Part shown: positions 14,086-25,133 of the stretch, one piece after another
Numbering within the stretch: the stretch's first letter is position 1
Layout: each line of letters opens with the position of its first letter
Source: Leptodactylus fallax
Taxonomy: Eukaryota; Chordata; Amphibia; Anura; Leptodactylidae
NCBI GenBank assembly: GCA_947044405.1
Contig: CAMRHE010000036.1
Location: 1,302,001-1,366,000 of the forward strand
Direction of reading: 5' to 3'
Length of the DNA: 64,000 nt
Position numbers and translations under genes: made by a program
The notes under the pieces: model-generated
The model's database searches: none
What the model was told of the DNA's origin: nothing
What the model saw: the letters and a program-made list of their open reading frames with translations, nothing else

Positions 14086-17000
14086 ATCAGACCTACACAA
14101 GTCATGCTTTTAGATGCTATTACATGTGCTTTTCTTTTTACAATAATGAAAGTAATCTCTGATCACAAATGTAAAACAAGTGGTGTTTGAAGAAATTAAT
14201 GCTTCAAAGCAAGAAAAGGCAGATGTGTAGAAAACCCGTAACTGCATTTTCAAGGAAACTTCGTTCCATTTTTAAACATGGAAGTGAGGCTCAAATGTAG
14301 TGGGCATGCAGGAGCCTCCATTTCAAAAATACAGAGGACCTTGCAGGCTCTGGCAGACCCCATTACACTTCTGTCTCACTTGCATATTTATAAAATTGCT
14401 TTTTCTACTGGATCTACTTTTTCTACTAAAGACACTCAGCATAATGTCTCCTACAATACAGTGTGGCTGGTTTGATTGAGCTTCCTGGCAATATACTCCT
14501 TTTAAACTGGCTTACTGTATTCTCTACTTGTAATAAATTGATTAGTGTATACCTTACATAAAATAATTTTAATCACAGTAGATCTGAAGTATTGTGACGC
14601 AAATCCACGTTTAACATGTGAATATTCTCTGTAAAATGGTAAAACATACAGCAAAAAAAAAATTATATATAAAAACACTATAACCTGCATGATTCATATT
14701 TGTAAACCAGAAGCATGTTCTAGATTCATACTGTTTAAATGGTTGGTCCATGATGATTTTTTTTTTTTATGGCCATAAATGTCTGATAGAAGGGGGGCCA
14801 GATCAGCTATACAGGGCAGCAGCTTCCATTGATTAAGAGGTGAATCATTTTAGTGAAGGGACATATGTTATGGAGGTCAACTGGCAGTTGGTAGTTTTAA
14901 TACAGTGTGATCAAAGTGTAAAACTCAAAATCCTTTTCATGTATTTTTTTACAGTAATTATCTGTGTGTTAAGAGTGCTATTGCAGCTTGTGTTCACCTT
15001 TGTATTGCAGCCACAGCAACGTACACCTGCATTTCTTGTTCATAGAGTTCGGCAGCGATGACTATTTTTTGTCTGTTTGTTGCATACCTAGTGCTTCCGG
15101 CACCACGTTGTGTATAGTATAGGCATCAGAAGCTGCCCTGGTATAGCTGACCAATATCTCCCTCCCACAATCTGATATGTGTGGCCTACCGTAAAATAGA
15201 AAGAAAACCTGGACACAACCCCTTTAAACCAAAACCAGGTATTGATCACAAATGGAAAGTATAAAGACAGGTGTTACTCTTACTTCTGGTTTTGCCTTGA
15301 AGCACAGGTGGAAACCTAAAAGGTGTATGTGTACCCCAAGTATTTTTTCACTGTATGTGGATGACGTTTTGACAACCCCTTTTGGTCAGACCTTCTCTTT
15401 AGAACACCATTAGAGGCAGTAACTTAGCCAGTATTTCAAATCAATATTCAGTATCAGTAAGCAAAAACCATAATATCCAAAACCTGAATGTGAAAATACA
15501 TCAATGCTACTTTCTACATGTAGGTTCCCATTCCTGATTGAAGGACAGTTTCAGACATAATATTAAAATTCTTACCATTGGCTGACCAGCATCTGAAAAC
15601 TTTACTTTTATGTCTTTTAAGTGCTTTAGGATCGGTTCATCATGCTCCTGTAATTGAAGAAAATAGAAGTTAACCCAAATATAGAACTAAACACTAAACA
15701 AAAGTTAATTAATTGTTCATTTTGACAACCACCATACCTGAACCATGTCACTAAGGAGGTCAACATTTTTAAATACAGTTAACCAAAATTCTGGAATCCC
15801 TTTAGGGTCTTCCTTTTCCTCATCTTTTTTCTCATCTTCAACCTTTGCCTTCTCTTTCAAATCCTCCTAGTACAAAGAGTATACAGTAAAGCAACCAAAC
15901 ACGAAAGAATGAATCAAGCCAATACAGTTCTTAATTCTGCGTTTTCTTTTATCAACTTATTTAGCTGTAGCAACGTTAAAGGGGTTGTCCAGGATAATTT
16001 TTTATATGAGGCTAGGGAAGGTGAAAAATATACTGTATTTTTCGGACTATAAAATGCACCTAAGTTTTAGAGGAGGAAAATAGGGAAAAAAAATATTTAA
16101 GCAAAAAAAATATGTGGTAAGATATATAATATATGGGAGTTGTAGTTTTGCAACAGCTGCAAGGCCACAGGTGGCCCTGTAGCTGTACAGGGAGGCATAG
16201 GGAATCTTCTGCGGGGCCAGGTGTACTTTTTAGTTATCCCATTTTGGGGAATGTCCATTGCTTTGATCACTTTTTATTCAAATCAGAGGCAAAACAGCAA
16301 AAAAAAGGGCGGTCCAGCACCTGATGTTTTTTCCCGCTATGACATTCACCCTACGGGAAAATTATTTTTATAAGTCTGTAGACCGGGCATTTTCAGACAT
16401 ACGGATACCTAAAGTGTATGTTTCACAGTAATTTTCTAGTTTTATTTCTATTTAGGGAAAGTAGGCGATTTAGAACTTTTATAATTTTTTTAAAACTTTT
16501 TTTTTTCGTTTACTATTTGATTGCAGGTCCCATAGACTGCAATACAAGTGTTAAGGCTCCTAGCGTCACAGGAACAGGACGGCTCCCGCACAGCGCGGAA
16601 GCCGTCCTGCAACAAAGGTGTGGGGCCGGTGGGGTTGGGTCCCAGGGGCAGCTTTAATACCTTTAGGGAGCTCACAGGTAGTATGCCCGCAATCAAAGTG
16701 GATTCTGATCGCGGGCATTAGCTCTGGGTCTCCGCATTACAGCGGAGACCAGGTAGCTATGGCGACCGCTCTGCAGCAGAGCGGTCGCCATCATCTTCAC
16801 AGACCCGGCATCTGCCGTAAAAACACCACGGCAGATGCTGGAAGGTTCACACCGCTGGGACACCCTCTCCGCCCAAGGCCCACAGCATCGCCCCACTCCT
16901 CCCGCTGCAGGAAGCCAGGAGTGGAGATGCTGCAATGCTGCTCCAACCCCCTCCAGCCAAAACACCCCACATTCGGACTATAAGACGCACCCCCCATTTT

Positions 17001-20000
17001 CCTCCCAAATTTGATGGGGGGGGAGTGTGTCTTATAGTCTGAAAAATACAGTAATAAAACCTATACTCACCTGTCCCCGGTGTCTACCAGCGCGGTTCAA
17101 TCCTGCTGCTCAGGAGTTTACTTCCTGTGGAAGTCCCCGCTGCTTGTGACCACTGAGGCCTCATTAAAAATGTGGTTATTCCAGACAACCCTTTAACCAT
17201 GACATTTTGCAGTGAAATATCTCAACATGTCTCTCGACTTTTCAAAGACTTATACTGTGGCAGTGTTAAAAGAGCTCTTTGGAGTGTAGAGGGAGTTGTC
17301 TTTGCTCCATAGAGGTAACTGGAAACACTCTTGTTGCTCCATAGAGCTCATCTGCATATTGAGAAATCTCTCGACAGGTACAAAGATTCACAAAGTGGAA
17401 CATACCATTTGATTAAGGTGACCTTAACCTATGTATTCCACTTGTTCAACAGTGCCCTCCTTGTCAAGATAATGTTTTGGTCAATATGTAAATTAGCTTT
17501 TGAAGCAACAAAAGGATTGCCACTTACCTCACTGCTCTTAAGAGTTAATTTGCAAATTGACAAGAGTGGCAATATCTGTTTAATGGAGGCACCAACCAAC
17601 AAGGGGGGGGGGGGGGCGCATTTGAAACAGGTGACCTTAACACATCTGCAGGGCTGGGTTGATATGCTAGTTTATGGTGAGACTCCTTTAAGTATAAAGC
17701 TAACTATGCAATACTCGCAGGCTCCTTACTGCCAGGATGATAATATTCCTGGCTGTGAAACAGTTAAAGTTACTCACCGAGATTTCTTCCTCTTCATCCA
17801 CTTTCCATTCACACTCCTCTTCTGTAGGTTCATAAGTGGCATTTATAATTTCACTTCTCTATAGCAGAGAAAAAAATGTAAGAAAAAGAAAAGAAAAAAG
17901 TGCATTGCACATTACAAAAAGTGCAAGTTACCTTGTCAAAGAGTGGCTGATATAGATCTGCATATTTCCTCTCTAGCGCATGGACCTCCTCGTAGAATTT
18001 AGCTTCAATCTGTGCACATTTCACTTGAAGGTTTTTAAGTGCATTCACTCTTCTTTTAACTATTTTAGGCAAACTTAAAAAAAAAAAGAATTTTTTCATA
18101 AGCAAAGGTTCACATCACTTGTATACACAAAACCACCCTTACAGAGAGGGTGAGTTCAAAGTAGGTTAGCCATTGCAGAACTAAGAGCTGCTACTGTACA
18201 TTGCAGAGGGATAGCTGTAGAAGATGAGATTCAGGCCAATCCCACTCACACCCTAGAAACAACTTTACTTGCATAATTAATCCCCCACTGGCTTGTGTTT
18301 ACAGGGCTACACCAGAGGATGTCACTATGAAATTGTTGCAGCCCACTAAATAGCCTAGTGGGAATACCATAGGACAGGTAGGCAATACCATTGACCAATT
18401 TATTTCAGTCTGCCACTCTACCCCACTAGTGTTTGTCACAGTAACCAGGTACTAACCCAAAGGTGTTATCCACAAATTTAAAAAAGCCAGCCAAAGTTCT
18501 CTCAACAGATTCACTTAAAGGCATTGCACCATAATGGACACTTATCCCCTGTCCTGTGGATAAGGAGATAAGTGTGATTGCTGGGGGGCCAGATCACCAA
18601 TGATCGAGAGGATGGGGGGCTGTAAGACCCCCTAAAGCTTCCTTGTGAATGGAGTGCCAGTGTGCTTGCATGACTGGTGCTCCATTCACAATTATGGGGC
18701 TGCTGGGACTATAATGTCCGTCAGTGTCTGTAGCCCCATAGAAGTGAACAGAGCACCAGTCACGCAAGCGCATTGGCACTCCATTCACAGAGGAGCTTTA
18801 GGAGGTGTTTCAGTCCAAAAAGATGCGTTTCCGAAACATGGGGCCTTAGATCATGGGACCGAAGATCAGCTTCCATGAACTTAAAGGGGTATTCCCCCAT
18901 CTCAAGGATATCTATACTGCTAGCTTATGTAAACTCAAGAGTTTTCCTAAACAGCTTCATTTGCCTGCTATGTTAGATTATTTCTCCCACTGTTTTTACA
19001 GTTTCCTTGGTGCACAACCTGTATCTGATAAGGCCCAAGTGATGAGTCACTACTCTGTCAGGATGCATCAATACAAGATACTTCCCAATATATATCCTGT
19101 TTAAATTCAGCACCATTTATCTGATTTATTTACAGGTCATTGACCTCAGTGGCATTTCATTAGCAAGTTCACTATAACCCCATTTATAACCTAAACCATT
19201 TTTCTGGCATGAGTTACAAGTTTGATGGCCTAAGTTTTCCTGCCTCGGGCTCCACCTTGCTCCATTCACTTTCATAAAAAGGTGCAGAACCAACAATATG
19301 GTGCATCTTTAACGCAAAAGTTCCATTCTCCAAAGATGCGCCACTTTTACAGCAGAAAACTGTGTATAGTAACGAATAAATTCCCCCATTGTATCGATGG
19401 AGTGCAAGGGGCTTACCTTTCAATATATCCTGTAGGAGTACCAACAAGGTCATCTAACCGTTCTTGTAGAGCAGCTAGAATCTGAGGGTTCTGCATCATC
19501 TGTGCAGTCAATTGCCTGGCTGAAATACAAAGTTAAAAAATAAAAACGCAAACTGAGTAACAAAATAAAAACAAACTTACAATATCCAAGTCTGAACCTT
19601 AAAAAAACAAAAAACAAAAAAGAGAACTCAATGCGGCATCCAATAAGTAGTTGAGTACACTGCAATATTCTGCACCACTTTTGGAAAGCGGTAGAAATGA
19701 AGGGGCCAAGATGCTTTAACCAATCATGCAGAACAATGGACTGCACAGGATATAGGAATATCAAGAATATTCTAAACAAAGATCCAGTGCAGCCTGAAAC
19801 AAAATCCTTATTTTTCAAACACTCAACTCAATCTCCAGAACCTGAACAAGTCAAAACATACATTATTTCATTACTTTATTTTAGTTTTGACAGTATTGCT
19901 ATAGACATTATATAACCCCTTACTTACGAGTCTGGTTCAGGATTAAAACATTTTCTGTCAATGTAACCATAAAGGCTTTTGAAGGACAAGTAGGTTTAAT

Positions 20001-23000
20001 TTTGGGTAGATTTATTCAGTTGATCAACTTCTGGGAAGGGGGTGAAAAAAAAAAAAAAAAAAAAAAAAGTCTCCCACCCTCTTTTTATGCTATAAATACT
20101 GCCCCCATTTACCATGTGAATGCTACTTTGGGGAACAGTAATTTACTTACCTGGTCATGTGATCCAGACAACCCCTTTAAACCAGACTTGAAATGATCCC
20201 CTGCATTAGGCCCCAAGCTCTGATTGCTGTGCGTAACTAATTTTCCATGTCACCATCTAGGCTTAAAACTGGAAAGGAAACTTGCAAGTTTCCTTTCCTA
20301 TGTGACAGCCTCCATTGTTATGTACAGAAAATAAAATAAAAATGTCTACAACCAGAATATAGAAGTGATCTTTAACCTTTTCAGGACCACCCACTGTATA
20401 TCAACGTTGGCGCTTGCTGGGCTTTGTGCAGAGCCGACGTTTATAAACTCACCCTGCTAAATTGGGGATCGGATCTCCCCAAGTGTCAATGAACTCTGTG
20501 AACACAGCAATAATAGCTGCTGGTGTTCACAGAGACATGATCAGGACCTGATAGGTTCAGGTCCCGATCATGTAGCCGCCATATCAGGGAAAGTTTGTTG
20601 CAGTAACAAACTTTCCCTGATATTAGCGGCCCGCCCGTCCGCGGGCGGCATCGGGAGCGGGTGTTAGCTCTGACAGCTAACACCCTGCTCCCTATCCTAC
20701 GGTCGGAGCTGTGCTCTGAAAGGACGTTTTAACCCCTTGGATGCCGCGGTCAAACAAGACGGCGGCATCCAAGGGGTTCCGTGATGCCAAATGAACCCCC
20801 CACTCAGCCCTTGCGGCGAGATCGGGGGGTGCCCATATGTGTCTTCTGCAGCCCGGGGTCTGGCCAGTGACCCCAGGCTGCTCGGTGCCCCCAGTACCTG
20901 GTTGATCCTGCCGGGAAGTGAGAAAGTCAGGCTATGCGTCTACATAGCGCTGACTTCCTCTATAGACTGCAATACACGTGTATTGCAGTCTATAATACTG
21001 AACCAGCGATCCCTGGTTCAGGTGTCCTTGTAGGACAAAAATTTAAAAAAAAAAAAAAAAGTGCAAAAGAAATGTAATAAAGTTTGTGAAATAAATAAAT
21101 GAATAAAGCCCCAAAATTCCCTTTTCCTATATCAAATGAGTTATATAAAACAAAAACCTAAAAATTTATAAAAAAAAATACATATTTGGTATCGCCACAT
21201 CCATAACAACCTGTACAATATATATATATCTTGTTCAATGTGAAGACAAAAACCCCAAAAATCGCCGAGGGAAAATAAACCAGAACTGACCCCCAGAGTG
21301 ACCCCTCCCCCAATCATACAAGCTACTGGGGATATAGTAGTAGTAAATTTCGTGTTCCCCATGTACTCCGCACAGCTTACATATTCACTCTTCATCCGCT
21401 GTGCAGTCACGTCTGGGATGCTAATGCTTACTCCACCCCTTGATAAGTTCTTTGAGGGCTGCAGTTTTTAAAATGGGGTCATTCCCTAGGGGATTCCACT
21501 TTTCTGGTACCTTAGAGGCTCTGAAAACATGACATGGCATCCAGATACCAAACATCTAAAACTGCACTCCAAAAGCCACATAGCGCTCCTCCCCTTCTCT
21601 GCCCTGCTGTGTGCCCAAACTGCAGATTATACCCACATGTATGACACTGGTGTACCCAGGGTAACGTACTTAATGTCATATGTGAGTATAAATGGCTGTT
21701 TGGGCACAGCCGGGAAGGAGCGCTATTTTGGTTTTTGGAGCACAGACTTAGACGGTTTGGTTTTTGGACACCATGACACTTTTTCAGAGCTCCTGAAATG
21801 CCAGTAAAGTGGAATCCCCTGATATGTCACCCCATTTTGGAAACTACACCCCTGAAGGAATTTATCCAGGGGTACAGTGAGAATTTTTAACCCCCAAGTG
21901 TTGCCTTAACTTTCCAGAAATAAATACGCAGCTGATGGAAGATGAAAATGACACACTTTCCAGGAATACGTAATTTCAGTGCGTAATACGTTGTGCCCGG
22001 CTTGTATCAGAGACGAACGCTCCAAAAGCTGTTGTGCCCGGGATACCCGCTTAACAGTTTTTGGAGGTTGTGTCTCTGGTGACACAAGTTGGGTACAACA
22101 TATCAGCACTGAAATGGCGTATCTATGGAAAAATTGCAATTTTCACTTTTCATTATCAGCTGCGCATTCATTTCTGGAAACGAAATTAATGCAACACTCA
22201 GTTTAAAAATGCTAGCTACCCCACTTGATAAATCCCTTCAGGGGTGTACTTTCCAAAGTGGGGTCACATTTCAGCGGGTTCTACTTTACTGCCAATTCAG
22301 GGGCTCTGCAAAAGTGGCATGACATCGAAAAACCAAACTGTGCTCCAAAAACCAAAATAGCGCTCCTTCCCTTCTGTGCCCAAACATCAATTTATGCCCG
22401 CATATGACATTAAGTACGTTATCCTGGGTACACCAGTGTCATACATGTGGGCATAAACTGCCGCTTGGGCACACAGGAGGGTGCAGCTAAGAAGGAGCGC
22501 TATGTGCTTTTGGACCGTTGATTTAGTCTGTTGATTTTTGGACGCCGTGTCACATTTATAGAGACTCTAAAATTGCCCCTACAAAATGGGGGTCACTTCT
22601 TGGGGAATTCCAATTTACTGGCACCACCAGGGCTCTGCAAAAACAACATGGCATCCAGAAAATCCCTCCAAATCTGTACACCAAAAGCTAAAAAGCGCAC
22701 TGTTCCATCCCTTCTGAGCCCTGCTGTGTAACCAAACAGCAGTTTACACCTACATATACAACTTCTTTCTACTTGGGATAACCCAGTTAATAGTTTTAGG
22801 AGTGCGTGTCTCTGATGACACAAAGTGGGTACAACGTATTGGGCACTGACATGGCATATTTCTTTAAAAATTAAAATTTTCACTTTGTACATTAATTTTC
22901 AGGAAGCACTCTTAGGGTCAAAATTATAATACCCCTTGATAAATTCCTTGAGGGGTGTAGTTTCTAAAATGGAGTCACTTTTTGGGGGTTTCCATTATAT

Positions 23001-25102
23001 TGGTACTTTAGGGGCTCTGGAAATGCGACATGGCATCTGAAAACTATTCCAGCAAAATCTGCCCTCCAAAACCAAATAGCGCTCTTTCCATTCCGAGCAT
23101 CACCATGCACCCATACAGCACATTATAACCACATATGGGGTATTCCCATGTTCAGGAGAAATTGTGTAACAAACCTTGGGGAGCTTTTTCTCCTTTACCC
23201 TCTTGTAAAAATAAAAAAAAATTTGGACTAAATTGACGGTTTATTGAAAAAAAACTAATTTTTCATTTTCACGTCCCGATGTTAATAAAATCTGTGAAAA
23301 AGCTGTAGATTCAAACTGTTCATTATATCCCTTGATATGTTCTGTGAGGGGTGTAGTTTCCAAAATGGGGTCACTTTTGAAGGTTTCCATTGTATTGGTA
23401 ATTTAGGGGCCCTGCTAATGCGACATGGCACCCGAAATCTAATCCAGCAAAATCTTCCTTCCAAAAACCAAATAGCGCTCTTTCCATTCCGAGCCCCACC
23501 ATGTACCCATACAGCAGATTATGACCACATATGGGGTATTGCCGTGTCCAGGAGAAATTGTGTAACAAACCTTGGGGAGCTTTTTCTCCTTTATCCTCTT
23601 GTAAAAATAAAAATGTTTGGACTAAATTGACAGTTTATTAGAAAAAAAGTAATTTTTCATTTTCACGTCCCGATGTTAATAAAATCTGTGAAAAAGCTGT
23701 AGAGTCAAACTGCTCATTATATCCCTTTATATGTTCTGTGAGGGGTATAGTTTCCAAAACGGGGTTACTTTTGAAGGTTTCCATTGTACTGGTACTTTAG
23801 GGGCTCTGCAAATGTGACATGGCACCTGAAAACTATTCCAGCAAAATCTGCCCTCCAAAAGGCAAATAGCGCTCTTTCCATTCCAAGCCCCACCATGTAC
23901 CCATACAGCATATTATGCCCACATATGGGGTATTGACACATTCATGAACAATTTTTTAACAAACTGTGGGGTGCTTTTTCTCCTTTAACCCCTTGTGAAA
24001 ATGAAAAATTTGGGGAAAAAAGTGACATTCTAGTAATTTTTCATTTACACATTCCAATGTTAATAAAATCTGTGAAAAGGCTGTTGGGTCAAAGTGCTCA
24101 CTATACCCCATGATAAATTCTGTGAAGGGTGTAGTTTCCAAAATGGGGTCACTTTTGGGGGATTTCCTTTGTACTGGTGCTTTAGGGGCTCTGCAAATGG
24201 GACATGGCACCGAAAACTATTCCGACAAAATCTGCTTTTCAAATGCCCATTGTCGCTCCTTCCCTTCCATACGCTGCCGTGTGCCCAAACATCAGTTTAC
24301 ACCCACATGTGGGGTATTTCTGTGCTCGGGAGAAATTGCATAACAAACTATGAGATGCATTTTTCCTTTAACCCTTTGTGAAAGTGTTAATTTTAGGGCT
24401 AAATGAATGTGTTACTGAAAAAAAAAAAAAAAAAAAAAGGTCTAAATTTCACCTCCATATTGTTTTAATTTCTGTGAAATCCTTAATGGGTTAACAAACT
24501 TCCCAAATGCTGTTTTGAATTATTTGAGGGGTGCAGTTTTGAAAATGGGGTGATTTATGGGGGGTTTCTAATATATAGGCCTTCATAATTCCCTTCAGAA
24601 CAGAAGTGGTACCTAAAAAATTAGTTTGGGAAATTTTCTTGTAAATCTGGAAAATCGCTGTTACACTTGTAAGCCTTCTAACATCCAAAATAAATGAATG
24701 GACGATTAAAAGATGATGCCGATATAAAGCAGAGATATAGTAGATAATATTTATTAATGAATTTTTGTGATATGACTGTTTGAAAAGCAGAGCATGTCAC
24801 ATTTTGAAAATTGCGATTTTCTCCAAATTTCCATCAAATTTCCTATTTTTTTTTTATAAGTAAATATAAAAATATTGATCAATATTTACCACTAACATGA
24901 AGTACAATGTGTCACGAAAAAAAAAAATCTCAAAATCACTTATGTAAGTTAAATCGTCTCAAAGTTATTGCCATATAAAGTGACATGCCAGATTTGAAAA
25001 ATGAGGCCTGGTCACGAAGGCACTTTTAGGCTGTGTCCTGAAAAGGTTAAAGAGGATGTCTGGGCAAAACTATTTTTAAAGTAGGCTGGGGGAGGTGAAG
25101 AG

Positions 25103-25133
<31 letters not shown>

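Larger units (their letters stand above)
15976..17196. mobile_element. TTAA MITE (AAGGGGTTGTCCAGG ends), interrupted
   Basis: TTAAAGGGGTTGTCCAGGAT at the left faces an inverted TTAAAGGGTTGTCTGGAATA at the right. The right internal part (CTGTCCCCGGTG...) is shared with the copy at 25048-25425. A second TIR element at 16033-17051 splits it. It lies in NAP1L1 intron 6. Confidence 0.75.
20376..25046 (-). mobile_element. Full-length 4.67-kb TTAA-flanked non-autonomous element, copy 1
   Basis: TTAA duplications (20372-20375 and 25047-25050) flank inverted ends CCTTTTCAGGAC. Read on the minus strand it matches the element at 31475-42077. Layout from the left: hairpin array 20464-21021, AT-rich spacer to about 21430, related blocks to about 22900, then four diverged units whose GAGAAAAAGC motif falls near 24355, 23970, 23577 and 23187. 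No transposase or other convincing frame is present. The TTAA target and CCYTT-type ends recall piggyBac-like or Kolobok-like elements, but I cannot assign it. Confidence 0.85.

Noticed and set aside
17331..17864. 177-codon open frame on the plus strand
   Set aside because: It runs antisense across NAP1L1 exon 6 and intron 6, with no recognisable protein character.
20895..20912. 18S rRNA gene
   Set aside because: Only 18 nt match and the flanks diverge at once.
20464..21021. Possible CRISPR-like or riboswitch-like array
   Set aside because: Stems differ in sequence and there are no constant repeats with spacers. The context is a eukaryotic transposon.
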